Shown piece after piece: positions 9,368 through 18,283 of a stretch of 64,000 bases of DNA (its first letter is position 1; each line of letters opens with the position of its first letter). The DNA comes from Maribacter zhoushanensis (GTDB lineage: Bacteria; Bacteroidota; Bacteroidia; Flavobacteriales; Flavobacteriaceae). Location: NCBI RefSeq assembly GCF_029350975.1, contig NZ_JARKMR010000007.1, forward strand, positions 62,001 to 126,000. Reading direction: 5' to 3'. The translations under genes were made by a program, and so were the position numbers. The notes beneath the pieces were generated by a model, which made no database searches, was not told the origin of the DNA, and worked only from the letters and a program-made list of their open reading frames with translations.

Positions 9368-10282
9368 ATGATAGATTTTCAAAGTATTCTTACCACTATA
9401 AATGAAGCTGCCAGCAAAGAAAAGAATAAAGGTAAGATTGCAGATTACATTCCAGAATTAGCAAAGGTTGATGTAAATAATTTTGGCATTCATCTTATAG
9501 ATAACAAACAACAAAACTATTCTGCAGGCAATTCAGATGAAAGGTTTTCTATACAGAGTATATCTAAAGTTCTAAGTCTTTCAATGGCCTTAGGGTTAAT
9601 TGGGGAAAAGATTTGGACACGTGTAGATGTCGAGCCATCTGGAGACCCTTTTAATCATTTATCGCTTTTGGAATTAGAAAATGGAATTCCTAGGAATCCT
9701 TTGATAAATCCGGGTGCCATTGTAATTGCCGATATTTTAGTATCTCAATTAGAAAATCCTAAGGAAGAGTTTTTAGCATTCGTTCAAGATATTGCAAACG
9801 ACGATTCTATTCGTTATGATGTAGACGTAGCAAATTCTGAAAAACGAACAGGGTTCCGGAATTTTGCAGCTGCAAATCTTTTAAAATCCTATGGAAATCT
9901 AAAAAATGACGTAGATGTAGTTTTAGATTTTTATTTTCATCAATGTTCACTTAGCATGAGTTGTGCACAGTTAACCAACACATTTTTTATGTTCATGAAT
10001 CATGGAAAATGTAGAAGAAACAATATATTCTTAACCGTAACTCAAGTGAAACGTATTAATGCTATAATGCTTACTTGCGGATTTTACGATGAAGCTGGGG
10101 AATTTGCCTTTGAAGTTGGCTTACCGGGCAAAAGTGGTGTCGGTGGCGGTATCGTTGCATTATTACCAAATAAATTCTGTGTAGCTACTTGGTCTCCAGG
10201 ACTCAACCCAAAAGGAAATTCTAAATTAGGAATGCTTGCCCTAGAAAAATTAACTACAGAAACAGAACTTTCTATTTTTTGA
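9368..10282 (+). CDS. glsA: Glutaminase A
   Basis: Hydrolyses glutamine to glutamate and ammonia in the cytoplasm. It belongs to the serine-dependent beta-lactamase-like glutaminase family: the catalytic SxxK motif is S64-K67 in SIQSISKVLS, and further family motifs are NPLINPGAI and GLPGKSGVGGGI near the C-terminus. The length of 304 aa is typical. The ATG abuts the gcvT stop (TAAATG), so the two are co-transcribed and perhaps translationally coupled; both reactions release ammonia. Confidence 0.95.
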   Translation: MIDFQSILTTINEAASKEKNKGKIADYIPELAKVDVNNFGIHLIDNKQQNYSAGNSDERFSIQSISKVLSLSMALGLIGEKIWTRVDVEPSGDPFNHLSLLELENGIPRNPLINPGAIVIADILVSQLENPKEEFLAFVQDIANDDSIRYDVDVANSEKRTGFRNFAAANLLKSYGNLKNDVDVVLDFYFHQCSLSMSCAQLTNTFFMFMNHGKCRRNNIFLTVTQVKRINAIMLTCGFYDEAGEFAFEVGLPGKSGVGGGIVALLPNKFCVATWSPGLNPKGNSKLGMLALEKLTTETELSIF

Positions 10283-11106
10283 AATTAGACTCTAAAAAAA
10301 TATTGATTCTTGGCGGAAGCGGATTCATAGGTAATGCTATTTACAAAGAGCTTTGTAATTATTTTGATACCTATGGCACCTATTGCCATGCTGCAAATAC
10401 GTTTTCAGCAAATAAGCAATTTGTACATTATAACCTTGAAGAAGATGATATCGTTGAAGTTTTAGAAGAAGTTAAGCCACAAGTAATTGTTTCTGCTTTA
10501 AGGGGAAATTTTGCAGCCCTAGTCATTGCACATAATCATATATCAGAATATATTCTAAAAGAAGATTGTAAGATATACTTCATTTCTTCAGCAAATGTTT
10601 TTGATGCGTATAGCAAATATCCATCTTACGAGATGGACAAGACTTTATCTGAAAGTGTTTATGGCAGACTCAAAATCAAGATTGAAAATATGTTGCTTAG
10701 GCTACCAAAAAACAAAATGGCTATACTAAGAGTACCCATGGTATTTGGCAACGGCTCTCCCAGGGTCAAGGATATGAAAAAGGCTATAATAGAAAATGAA
10801 CCTGTAGAAGTATTTCCTAATTTGATATTAAATGTCACCAATGACGATAAATTAACCCAACAAATTCATTATCTTATAAATAGAAACAAAACTGGTATTT
10901 ATCACTTAGGAAGTAACAACTTAACGCATCATGAAGATTTTATAAAAGAAATATTAGAACGTGTTGGCAATTTTAATCCTATTATAAAAAGGGTGTATAC
11001 CACCAATGAAGATAGATATTTGGCTGTTTTGCCAAAGACCAATACCTTACCCAAAAACTTACAGTTTACTTTTCAAGATATTATTGACCATCATGTTTTA
11101 AATTAG
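10279..11106 (+). CDS. NAD(P)-dependent epimerase/dehydratase-like protein (RmlD-like SDR)
   Basis: Extended short-chain dehydrogenase fold: the N-terminal Rossmann loop is ILGGSGFIGNAIY (residues 10-22), FISSANVFDAYSKYP covers the catalytic Ser/Tyr region, and GNGSPRVKDM looks like the substrate loop of dTDP-4-dehydrorhamnose reductases. The Tyr-x3-Lys motif is not canonical: the equivalent segment has SVYGRLKIK (Tyr-x3-Lys with Gly-Arg-Leu between). The TTG start overlaps the glsA stop by 4 nt, suggesting coupling. A nucleotide-sugar substrate is possible but not shown by context. The specific reaction is unknown. Confidence 0.8.
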   Translation: MKLDSKKILILGGSGFIGNAIYKELCNYFDTYGTYCHAANTFSANKQFVHYNLEEDDIVEVLEEVKPQVIVSALRGNFAALVIAHNHISEYILKEDCKIYFISSANVFDAYSKYPSYEMDKTLSESVYGRLKIKIENMLLRLPKNKMAILRVPMVFGNGSPRVKDMKKAIIENEPVEVFPNLILNVTNDDKLTQQIHYLINRNKTGIYHLGSNNLTHHEDFIKEILERVGNFNPIIKRVYTTNEDRYLAVLPKTNTLPKNLQFTFQDIIDHHVLN

Positions 11107-11114
11107 TAGCAATT

Positions 11115-11414
11115 ATGAAAGAAATGGAAAAATTTACTGATCAGCAAATAGCGGACTATTTGGGTCAACTTGACGGATGGGAATATGTGGATGGCGCCAT
11201 AGAAACCACATTTGAATTTAAAAATTTTAAGGAAGCATTTTCTGTGATGACAAGAATTGCTTTTGAATGTGAAGCCCAAAGTCATCACCCAGATTGGAGT
11301 AATGTATATAATACCTTAAATATTCGTTTAAACACTCACGATGCAAACGGTGTTACCGAAAAAGATTTTGTTCTTGCTAGAACAATAGAGGATATAATAG
11401 AAAGTGAATTTTAA
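11115..11414 (+). CDS. phhB: 4a-hydroxytetrahydrobiopterin dehydratase (pterin-4-alpha-carbinolamine dehydratase)
   Basis: Dehydrates 4a-hydroxytetrahydropterin so that the cofactor of aromatic amino acid hydroxylases can be recycled. This small protein (99 aa) carries the full family signature: E53, H57-H58-P59, W61, H75 and D84. It is the last gene of the gcvT-glsA-SDR group, 8 nt after the previous stop. No phenylalanine hydroxylase lies nearby. The reading frame also contains a second Met at codon 4, which could be the true start. Confidence 0.93.
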   Translation: MKEMEKFTDQQIADYLGQLDGWEYVDGAIETTFEFKNFKEAFSVMTRIAFECEAQSHHPDWSNVYNTLNIRLNTHDANGVTEKDFVLARTIEDIIESEF

Positions 11415-11486
11415 TAACCAATATCAATAATCAAAAATGGCATTCACGAAATTCATTTATTGATTTCTGAACGTTATACGTTTTTG

Positions 11487-11494
11487 TACATTTG
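11487..11494 (+). promoter_or_regulatory. -7 promoter element (TACATTTG) of the yebC-family gene
   Basis: TACATTTG lies 16 nt before the ATG at 11511. The nearest upstream TTG (11460-11462) is 24 nt away, slightly longer than the usual spacer. The predicted transcript would have a leader of only about 10 nt. Confidence 0.6.
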
Positions 11495-11510
11495 TTTAAA
11501 ATAATTTACC

Positions 11511-12221
11511 ATGGGAAGAGCTTTTGAGTTTAGAAAAGCACGTAAAATGAAAAGATGGTCAGCAATGTCCAAAGCCTTTACTCGTATAGGCAAAGATATT
11601 GTGATGGCCGTAAAAGAAGGCGGACCGGATCCAGATTCTAATTCAAGACTAAGAGCAGTTATTCAAAATGCCAAGTCGGTCAACATGCCTAAGGACAATG
11701 TTGAGCGCGCTATTAAAAGAGCAAGTGACAAAAGTCTTGGTGATTATAAAGAAGTTCTTTTTGAAGGTTATGCCCCTCATGGTATAGCGGTACTAGTAGA
11801 AACTGCCACTGACAATAATACAAGAACTGTTGCCAATGTTAGAAGTTACTTCAATAAATGCAACGGTAACTTAGGTACATCTGGTTCTGTTGAATTCATG
11901 TTTGACCATACTTGTAACTTCCGTATTCCTGCAGAAGGTTTAGACCCGGAAGAAATAGAGTTAGAATTAATTGATTTCGGAGCAGAAGAAGTTTTCGTAG
12001 ACGATGATGGAATTCTAATCTACGGACCATTTGAAAGTTTTGGCGCCCTACAAAAAGAATTGGAGAACCGTGAAATAGAAATTTTATCTTCAGGCTTTGA
12101 ACGTATACCGCAAGTAACGAAATCACTAAACGAAGAAGAAGCTGCGGATGTAGAAAAGCTGCTAGAAAAATTAGAAGAAGACGATGATGTGCAGAATGTA
12201 TATCACTCTATGCAAGAATAA
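11511..12221 (+). CDS. yebC: YebC/PmpR family DNA-binding regulatory or translation-associated protein
   Basis: Member of the YebC/TACO1 family (236 aa, normal length). The N-terminus MGRAFEFRKARKMKRWSAMSK is the Bacteroidota form of the family start. GPDPDSNSRLRAVIQNAKSVNMPKDNVERAIKRA follows, and then the central domain containing GYAPHGIAVLVE and TDNNTRTVANVR. Members have been described as transcription regulators (PmpR) and, more recently, as factors easing ribosome stalling, so the precise role here is open. It has its own promoter and terminator and is therefore monocistronic. Confidence 0.95.
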   Translation: MGRAFEFRKARKMKRWSAMSKAFTRIGKDIVMAVKEGGPDPDSNSRLRAVIQNAKSVNMPKDNVERAIKRASDKSLGDYKEVLFEGYAPHGIAVLVETATDNNTRTVANVRSYFNKCNGNLGTSGSVEFMFDHTCNFRIPAEGLDPEEIELELIDFGAEEVFVDDDGILIYGPFESFGALQKELENREIEILSSGFERIPQVTKSLNEEEAADVEKLLEKLEEDDDVQNVYHSMQE

Positions 12222-12240
12222 ACTTTACATATTTAAAATA

Positions 12241-12270
12241 AAAAAGGAGACCTATTTGGTCTCCTTTTTT
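12241..12270 (+). terminator. Rho-independent terminator after yebC
   Basis: Stem AAAAAGGAGACC (12241-12252) with GGTCTCCTTTTT (12258-12269), a 5-nt loop and a T tract, 20 nt after the stop codon. It could serve the convergent acyltransferase gene as well. Confidence 0.9.
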
Positions 12271-12311
12271 GTTTGTAAGATTAGAATTCAAAAAAAACAG
12301 AAATAAATTTA

Positions 12312-12839
12312 TCAATACTTCCCCTCTACCCCTTCAAAAAAAGCATGATATATTTTGAAGTCAGCTTCTTTATCTTCGGTTGGGATAAGAGGTTCTGATA
12401 ATTTTATTTCTTTTTTGCCGTAGTCAAACGCCACTAATACAATGGGTACATTGGCGGTTTTAGCAATGTAGTAGAATCCTGTTTTCCATTTCTCTACTTT
12501 TTTTCTGGTGCCTTCGGGAGAAAGTGCCAGTCTGAACCTTTTTCGCTCACTGAAAATGGCTGCTGTAGCTTTTACGGTATCATTGGTTTTGGTACGATCT
12601 ATAGGCGCACCACCTGTCCAACGAAAAAACCAACCAAATGGAGGTTTAAATAAACTCTTTTTGCCTACAAAATTTATTTCTTCTTGCCAGACAGCACGAA
12701 TTAACAATCCCAACAAAAAATCCCACCAGCTGGTATGTGGTACTACAATAGCAACAAACTTATCCAAATGGGAAGGAAAAGCTCCATTGAGTTTCCATCC
12801 TAGAATTTTAAAATATATAAATTTTGCTATTTGTTGCAT
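12312..12839 (-). CDS. PlsC-like 1-acylglycerol-3-phosphate acyltransferase family protein
   Basis: Lysophospholipid acyltransferase superfamily: the catalytic H-x4-D motif is H35-TSWW-D40, and the acceptor-phosphate motif PEGTR sits at 108-112. At 175 aa it is shorter than typical PlsC (about 240) and lacks a long N-terminal membrane anchor. This resembles a small family, common in Bacteroidota, that acylates unknown lipids. It is the last gene on the minus strand after the KdnB-like/HAD/KdsB group, 64 bp downstream, so a role in envelope lipid or lipid A is plausible but unproven. Confidence 0.85.
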   Translation of the reverse strand: MQQIAKFIYFKILGWKLNGAFPSHLDKFVAIVVPHTSWWDFLLGLLIRAVWQEEINFVGKKSLFKPPFGWFFRWTGGAPIDRTKTNDTVKATAAIFSERKRFRLALSPEGTRKKVEKWKTGFYYIAKTANVPIVLVAFDYGKKEIKLSEPLIPTEDKEADFKIYHAFFEGVEGKY

Positions 12840-12903
12840 ATCATATGATTGCAGATTACCCCAATTGAGAAATACTGCGAATTAAATAAGTAATTGAAAT
12901 AAA

Positions 12904-14037
12904 CTATATTTTTTTATAAATAGCTTTTAACTTTTCAGGAGTAATTACTGATTTCCAATCTTTGCCTAGAGCATTCTCCCATAAAGGCGCCATACCTAAG
13001 GCAACAGTTATCATAGTATCCATTTCTGAATTAGACAAGTTTGCGCAAATTCCTTTTGGTAACTTAATATCATGCTTTTTAAGCATTTTATTGAAAACTT
13101 CCACTCCCTCAGGATAAAACTCTTCTAAATATTGAAAGACAAGGCAATTGCCTATACCGTGCTTAACACCTAAAACATATCCTAGGCCATAACTCATAGC
13201 ATGAGCCACACCAACCTGCGAATATGCAATACTCATACCTCCATGCCAAGATGCCATCATCAGCTTCTCTCTACTGTCCGATGCCTCTATATCTTCTAAA
13301 AATACTTCTTTACAAAGTTCTAAAGATTTCTCGCCATAACTTTGACTAAAGGCATTCAAGAAAGTTCCGTTCAATGATTCTATACAATGTATATAACAAT
13401 CCATACCTGTATAAAACCATTGTTCTTTTGATACGCCCTTAGTTAAATCTGGATCTAACAAAACCTGATCAAAAGTGGTGTAATCAGAATTAATGCCCAG
13501 TTTCTTTTCGGGGCCCATTAATACTGTAGTTCTTGACACTTCTGCTCCGGTTCCACTTATAGTAGGTACACCTACGTGATAGATAGCTTGTTTATTGACT
13601 AAATCCCACCCTTGATATTCTGATGCGCTACCATTATTGGTCAACATTATTGCAACTGCTTTTGCCAAATCTAATAAAGTACCACCACCGATACCAACAA
13701 TGCCTGACGGTAATTCAGTAAACTTTTCTTGTATCATTTTCACAAGGGCATCTACTTGCGCTGTCTTCGGCTCTTCTTCCGCAGAAATTAAAATAATCTG
13801 GTCACAAAAAATATTAGGTATTCTACTTATAAGTTCAGTATTTTCAAAAACATCATCTACCAAATAAATCATTGGTGCTTCTGAATGTTTTCTTTTTGGC
13901 ATTAAAATATCGCCTAGGGTACTGAAACTTCCTTTACCGTACACTACTCTTGGTACCATTGGAAAATTTCTAAACTCTTCCGAAGCCTTTGTTGGTATTT
14001 TCTTCAATGTCATTTGTTTATTCACGTCCACTATCAT
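12904..14037 (-). CDS. Iron-containing alcohol dehydrogenase, candidate Kdo 8-oxidase (KdnB-like)
   Basis: Group III metal-dependent alcohol dehydrogenase (377 aa). The nucleotide loop is GIGGGTLLDLAKAVA near residue 116, and metal ligands are expected at D213 and H217 (MDCYIHCIES) plus the two later His in VAHAMSYGLGYVLGVKHGIGN. Its closest functional idea is KdnB, which oxidises the 8-hydroxyl of Kdo before amination to 8-amino-Kdo in Shewanella. The operon with kdsB supports a Kdo substrate. The partner aminotransferase KdnA is not next to it. The ATG overlaps the HAD stop as TAATG, indicating translational coupling. Fe-ADH identity is firm; the substrate is inferred. Confidence 0.8.
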   Translation of the reverse strand: MIVDVNKQMTLKKIPTKASEEFRNFPMVPRVVYGKGSFSTLGDILMPKRKHSEAPMIYLVDDVFENTELISRIPNIFCDQIILISAEEEPKTAQVDALVKMIQEKFTELPSGIVGIGGGTLLDLAKAVAIMLTNNGSASEYQGWDLVNKQAIYHVGVPTISGTGAEVSRTTVLMGPEKKLGINSDYTTFDQVLLDPDLTKGVSKEQWFYTGMDCYIHCIESLNGTFLNAFSQSYGEKSLELCKEVFLEDIEASDSREKLMMASWHGGMSIAYSQVGVAHAMSYGLGYVLGVKHGIGNCLVFQYLEEFYPEGVEVFNKMLKKHDIKLPKGICANLSNSEMDTMITVALGMAPLWENALGKDWKSVITPEKLKAIYKKI

Positions 14038-14735
14038 TAAACATATTCCAAAATATCCGTTAGTGTAGAAATAGTCATGTATCCCTTATTTTCTACCGGA
14101 CCTTCTACCTTTTCATGCTCCCAAGTGGTATGAAATGGCACATGCACAGCTCTTGCCCCTATTTCAACTAACGGCAAAACGTCGGATTTCAAAGAATTAC
14201 CTATCATTAAAAACTCACCTGGGGCTATCTGTAAATGTTCTAACAAATGACTATAATTCTTTTCCTTTTTATCACTCAATACTTCTACATGATGAAAATA
14301 CTCTGACAATCCCGATCGTTCTAATTTTCGTTCTTGATCTAATAGATCTCCTTTTGTCAAGACTATTAATCGGTACCTATCTTTTAAACTTTTCAAAACA
14401 TCTTCTACTCCGTCCAATAATTCAACAGGCTGGGTAATCATATCTTTACCTAAATCTAAAAGTGCTCCCAACGTCTTAGTAGAAACCTCATTATTAGACA
14501 GTTCTAGAGCACATTCAATCATAGAAAGCATAAATCCCTTTACACCATAACCATATAAATTTAAATTCTTTATTTCTGTTCTAAAGAGCTCCTGATCTAT
14601 TTTATTTTTGGTTTCGTACTTCTCCAATAAATTGGCAAACTTATCTTCAGTATCCCTAAAGTAAGTTTCATTTACCCATAAGGTATCATCAGCATCAAAG
14701 CCAATTACATTTATTCCATCAAAATTTATTTCCAT
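14037..14735 (-). CDS. HAD-superfamily hydrolase
   Basis: Haloacid dehalogenase-type phosphatase of 232 aa. Motif I is DADDT (D14, D16), with Asp14 the expected nucleophile. Motif II is VLTKGD near residue 125, motif III is the lysine region around KNYSH, and motif IV is [12 protein letters not shown] near 177. An alpha-helical C1 cap lies between motifs I and II. It overlaps kdsB by 10 nt and the Fe-ADH by 1 nt. This position suggests a sugar-phosphate substrate, possibly in the Kdo pathway, but it is larger than classical KdsC (capless, about 170-190 aa), so calling it KdsC would be unsafe. Confidence 0.9.
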   Translation of the reverse strand: MEINFDGINVIGFDADDTLWVNETYFRDTEDKFANLLEKYETKNKIDQELFRTEIKNLNLYGYGVKGFMLSMIECALELSNNEVSTKTLGALLDLGKDMITQPVELLDGVEDVLKSLKDRYRLIVLTKGDLLDQERKLERSGLSEYFHHVEVLSDKKEKNYSHLLEHLQIAPGEFLMIGNSLKSDVLPLVEIGARAVHVPFHTTWEHEKVEGPVENKGYMTISTLTDILEYV

Positions 14736-15454
14736 GCCGCTTGAGCTCTCTTTAAATCTTCAGGCGTATCAATCTCTATACCCTGAACATTTGTTTCTAC
14801 CATTTTAATCTTCTTACCATATTCTAAATAACGAATAGCTTCAATTTTCTCCGTTGCCTCTAGCTGTAACATAGGCAACCTTTGAAAATCCATTAAAGCA
14901 CTTTTTCTAAAGGCATATATACCTTTATGCTTGTAATATATGGTCTGCTCACTTTTTGCCCTTGGGTAAGGTATTGGTGACCTTGAAAAATACAATGCAA
15001 AATCTCTGTTGTCTACAATTACCTTTACAGTGTTGGGATTATTGATTTCTTCTTCATCGGTTATCTTAACCATTAAAGATGCCAAATCAATTTCTTTGTG
15101 AATGTCATCCTCAAAAACCTTCATTACCCCTTCTAAACTTTCGCGGTCAGTAAATGGTTCGTCTCCTTGCACATTTACAATTATATCAACATCCATCTGC
15201 ATAACCGCTTCTGCAATACGATCACTACCACAGTCATGTTCTTTTTTACTCATAATTGCCAAACCACCTGCTTTAACAATAGTGTCATAGATAACATCAC
15301 TATCTGTAACCACATATACTTCATCAAACAACTTGGTGTGCACCGCAGCTTGATAAGTTCTTAAAATGACCGGTTTACCAGCTAAATCCTGCATCAATTT
15401 TGCAGGAAATCTTGATGCCGCATAACGGGCAGGAATCATTGCTATTTTTTTCAA
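14726..15454 (-). CDS. kdsB: 3-deoxy-manno-octulosonate cytidylyltransferase
   Basis: Activates Kdo with CTP to CMP-Kdo for transfer to lipid A. The standard length is 242 aa. Visible are the N-terminal nucleotide loop [15 protein letters not shown] with R10 and K19, NVQGDEPF (QGDEP 96-100) at the metal/sugar site, and the late motif [13 protein letters not shown]. First gene of a tightly overlapping minus-strand set kdsB-HAD-Fe-ADH. This confirms that the organism makes Kdo-containing lipopolysaccharide or lipooligosaccharide. Confidence 0.97.
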   Translation of the reverse strand: MKKIAMIPARYAASRFPAKLMQDLAGKPVILRTYQAAVHTKLFDEVYVVTDSDVIYDTIVKAGGLAIMSKKEHDCGSDRIAEAVMQMDVDIIVNVQGDEPFTDRESLEGVMKVFEDDIHKEIDLASLMVKITDEEEINNPNTVKVIVDNRDFALYFSRSPIPYPRAKSEQTIYYKHKGIYAFRKSALMDFQRLPMLQLEATEKIEAIRYLEYGKKIKMVETNVQGIEIDTPEDLKRAQAAWK

Positions 15455-15465
15455 CTACTTCTATT

Positions 15466-16035
15466 TTATGTTTTTGCCTTTGGTCTTAGGCTTCTGTATA
15501 TCCTAAAAATGACAACCAAGATGATGATTACCAAAACCGCTGCTAAGATAGGTGCAAATATCGAAGCGACCGATACTACCGCTGCAGTACCTGTTTCTAC
15601 AGTAGTTATTACAGGATTTGCCAAACCACCAGTTGTAGCGGTTGACGCCAACCTACCTGTTGCTCCAGCTCCTTTTATTGCCGTAGCAGTACCACCACCC
15701 GCAATTATTGCCAATGACCAAGTGATTACGGGATCTAAATCTGCAACCGTAGACACCATCACTGCGGTACCTGCTATTGCCGCTAAAGGAACCGCAATAC
15801 TATCTAACAAATTATCGAACCATGGGATGAAATAGGCAAATATTTCTAACAATGTTGCTATACCTAAGGTTAATACCGCAACTAAACTTCCTATCCATTG
15901 CCAATTATCATTTAGTTCCCATACACCAAAATAAGATGCCAAACTCAAGGCGAACAATGGTAAAAACACCCTGAAACCTACAGATGCCGCCAATCCTATT
16001 CCTAAAAATATACTTAAAACCGTATCTGTTGTCAT
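15466..16035 (-). CDS. DUF4126 family membrane protein
   Basis: This 189-aa hydrophobic protein has about five membrane helices and Gly/Ala/Thr-rich segments between residues 95 and 150. The N-terminal TDTVLSIFLGIGLAASVGFRVFLP matches my memory of the DUF4126 family. It ends 12 bp before kdsB on the same strand and may be co-transcribed with it. Function unknown. The high Gly/Ala/Thr content produces a long shadow frame on the opposite strand that is not a gene. Confidence 0.75.
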   Translation of the reverse strand: MTTDTVLSIFLGIGLAASVGFRVFLPLFALSLASYFGVWELNDNWQWIGSLVAVLTLGIATLLEIFAYFIPWFDNLLDSIAVPLAAIAGTAVMVSTVADLDPVITWSLAIIAGGGTATAIKGAGATGRLASTATTGGLANPVITTVETGTAAVVSVASIFAPILAAVLVIIILVVIFRIYRSLRPKAKT

Positions 16036-16097
16036 ATGCTGTTTACTATTGGTGTGATGTTCTTTCTGGTATGAATATTTACTAAAATAGCCTTTTC

Positions 16098-17531
16098 TTA
16101 ATCAAGAAAAAAATCGTCCTTAAAACCAATAAGATACAACTTGCTCTTTGCCCTAGTTACCGCTGTATACAGCCAGCGTAAGTATTCTTTATCTATACCA
16201 TTAGGTAAATATGGCTGTTCTATAAAAACGGTATCCCATTGTCCCCCTTGAGATTTATGACAGGTTATGGCATATGAGAATTTTACTTGCAACCCATTGA
16301 AATACTTATTATTCTTAACGCCCAAAAACTTTTTATACTTAGAACTTTCATGCGCAAAATCTTTCATTACTTCTTGATATAATCTATTACCATCCTCATA
16401 AGATAAGGAAGGTGATTCAGCAGTAATGGTATCTAATAACAATACCGTTTCAAACGGTGCCATATTTGGATAATCGACCATTTTAACCTTAACCTCCGCA
16501 AACTTAAAGGTGTAGATCTCCTTAATGTCATATATTTCTAGAATCTCTATAATATCTCCGTTAGCAATAAATCCAGCTTCTGAACTTGGCTTTAACCAAT
16601 AATAGTTATTCTTAACTACCATCATAAAATCGCCAACAGCAATGTCGTTCTCTAAAAACAGTATACGTTCCCTAATATTCTGATTGTATAGGTTCGCTCT
16701 TTTATTGGAACGTACTATAAATGCTGTTTCCTCTTTTCCATTTTCCGAATATGAACTATCAATAGCTTCTTGGATCTCATTTCCATCTATTAACCTTACT
16801 ATATCTGTAAACGGATCAACATCAAATTTAAAATCTTCAAAGAATTCGCTTTGCAATTGCTCCCTTAACAGGGTTGCATTTGCCAAAATGCCTGAATCTC
16901 CTGCTTGCCTTACTACTTCATTTAATTCTAAACGAACTACTTCTTTATTATAATTCAAAGAAAGTTTATCACCATCCAAAGCAGGACTCAATACTAAATG
17001 AACCGGTGGTAATTGGGCGGTGTCTCCTATTAATAACAACTTACATTTGTGACCAGAATAGACGAACATCATTAAATCATCTAACAAAGATCCGTTTTCA
17101 AATAATTTAGAGTCGGCCGCCGTGTCCGGAATCATAGATGCTTCATCAACTATAAATAAGGTATCTCTATGTTTATTAGGGGCCATTACAAACTGTACTC
17201 CACCACCACTTTGCTTTTTGGGGAAATATATTTTTCTATGGATAGTAAATGCCTGCGTTTTTGAATAATTAGACATCACTTTTGCCGCTCTACCCGTAGG
17301 TGCCATGAGCACCGCCTTCTTCTGAACCTTCCATAAACTGTTAACTAAAGTGCCTATTAAGGTAGTTTTACCAGTACCCGCGTAACCTTTTAACAAAAAA
17401 ACTTCATCTTTAACAGTTGAAAGTGTGAATTCGGCCAATTTCTGCAAAGCCACTGATTGTGTGGCAGTTGGTGAGTGAGGAAATTTGGTTTCTAGTATAC
17501 TATAGAATGATGCGGGTGTTGTTGGTTTCAT
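16098..17531 (-). CDS. RecD-like superfamily 1B DNA helicase
   Basis: ATP-dependent 5'-3' helicase of the RecD/Dda type, 477 aa. Walker A is GYAGTGKTT at residues 49-57, motif Ia is APTGRAAKV near 77-85, Walker B is FIVDEASM at 127-133, motif III is LLIGDTAQLPPV, and a UvrD-C2-type end has SYAITCHKSQGGQWDTVF and YTAVTRAKSKLYLIG. It lacks the long N-terminal extension of RecD2 and there is no RecB or RecC gene nearby, so it acts alone rather than as part of RecBCD. It is divergent from the gene at 17633 and its own promoter is not obvious. Confidence 0.92.
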   Translation of the reverse strand: MKPTTPASFYSILETKFPHSPTATQSVALQKLAEFTLSTVKDEVFLLKGYAGTGKTTLIGTLVNSLWKVQKKAVLMAPTGRAAKVMSNYSKTQAFTIHRKIYFPKKQSGGGVQFVMAPNKHRDTLFIVDEASMIPDTAADSKLFENGSLLDDLMMFVYSGHKCKLLLIGDTAQLPPVHLVLSPALDGDKLSLNYNKEVVRLELNEVVRQAGDSGILANATLLREQLQSEFFEDFKFDVDPFTDIVRLIDGNEIQEAIDSSYSENGKEETAFIVRSNKRANLYNQNIRERILFLENDIAVGDFMMVVKNNYYWLKPSSEAGFIANGDIIEILEIYDIKEIYTFKFAEVKVKMVDYPNMAPFETVLLLDTITAESPSLSYEDGNRLYQEVMKDFAHESSKYKKFLGVKNNKYFNGLQVKFSYAITCHKSQGGQWDTVFIEQPYLPNGIDKEYLRWLYTAVTRAKSKLYLIGFKDDFFLD

Positions 17532-17591
17532 GTGGCTTCAAAGATAAAGATGATTTTTAGCCTAAAAACTTTTACGATTAAAAAAAAATTG

Positions 17592-17599
17592 TAGATTTG
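17592..17599 (+). promoter_or_regulatory. -7 promoter element (TAGATTTG) of the gene at 17633
   Basis: TAGATTTG lies 34 nt before the ATG. A TTT rather than TTG sits at the expected -33 position (17571-17573, spacer 18). Confidence 0.6.
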
Positions 17600-17632
17600 T
17601 GAAGACCACTAAATAAAAATAACACATACGAA

Positions 17633-18283
17633 ATGAAGACCATAATACAAATAGTACTTTGGATTGGATGTATCGCTTTAGGATACTTTATTTACAACTC
17701 CATAACAGGACCAATCAAATTTAAAGAGGTAAAAATAGAGCGCTATTCTCAGGTTATCGCCAAATTGAAAGACATTAAAAACTCTCAAGAGGCCTACAAA
17801 ACAGTAAACGGCAAATACGCTAACGACTTCAACAGTCTTATTCGTTTTATCGATACTGGTAAATATGTTATTACACAACAGAGAGACTCTTCTTTCATGG
17901 AATTTGACAAGGCATATGGAATTGATATGCTAAAAGAAATGAAAATCATCGATACATTAGGAACTGTTTCTGTAAAAGATTCACTTTTTAAATCTGATGC
18001 TAGATACAAGAGCTTAATGGATGTACCTACAGCAGCAAACGGTGAGAAATTTACAATGAAAGCTGGTTTTGTTGAAAAGAGTGGATATAAAGCTCCTGTT
18101 TTTGAAGCAAAAGTTGATAAAGAAGTTGTTCTTTACGATCAGCCTAAAGATTTATTATCTCGTGAAAAAGCTGCATTAAGTGTAGAAGAAGTAAACGGAC
18201 CATCTATTTATGTAGGTTCTTTAGACGAAGTTAGTACAAGCGGTAACTGGCCATCCATATATGACAAAAAAGTTAAAAAATAA
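17633..18283 (+). CDS. Hypothetical membrane-anchored protein with pilin-like N-terminal region
   Basis: 216 aa. One N-terminal membrane helix spans about residues 4-22. Then comes an amphipathic stretch IAKLKDIKNSQEAYKTVNGKYANDFNSLIRFI (residues 43-74), which resembles the helix plus Tyr/Gly motif of type II pseudopilins. The rest is soluble and periplasmic by prediction. There is no prepilin peptidase motif before the helix, so it is not a canonical pilin. Its stop overlaps the start of the DUF3822 gene by 23 nt, forming an operon with DUF3822 and rsmD. Function unknown. Confidence 0.8.
   Translation: MKTIIQIVLWIGCIALGYFIYNSITGPIKFKEVKIERYSQVIAKLKDIKNSQEAYKTVNGKYANDFNSLIRFIDTGKYVITQQRDSSFMEFDKAYGIDMLKEMKIIDTLGTVSVKDSLFKSDARYKSLMDVPTAANGEKFTMKAGFVEKSGYKAPVFEAKVDKEVVLYDQPKDLLSREKAALSVEEVNGPSIYVGSLDEVSTSGNWPSIYDKKVKK

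Noticed and set aside
12508..12885. 125-codon plus-strand frame over the acyltransferase gene
   Set aside because: The minus-strand product has the complete H-x4-D and PEGTR motifs; the plus frame has none.
15509..15835. 108-codon plus-strand frame over the DUF4126 gene
   Set aside because: Low-complexity Ala/Val/Thr translation is the mirror of a hydrophobic membrane protein on the other strand.
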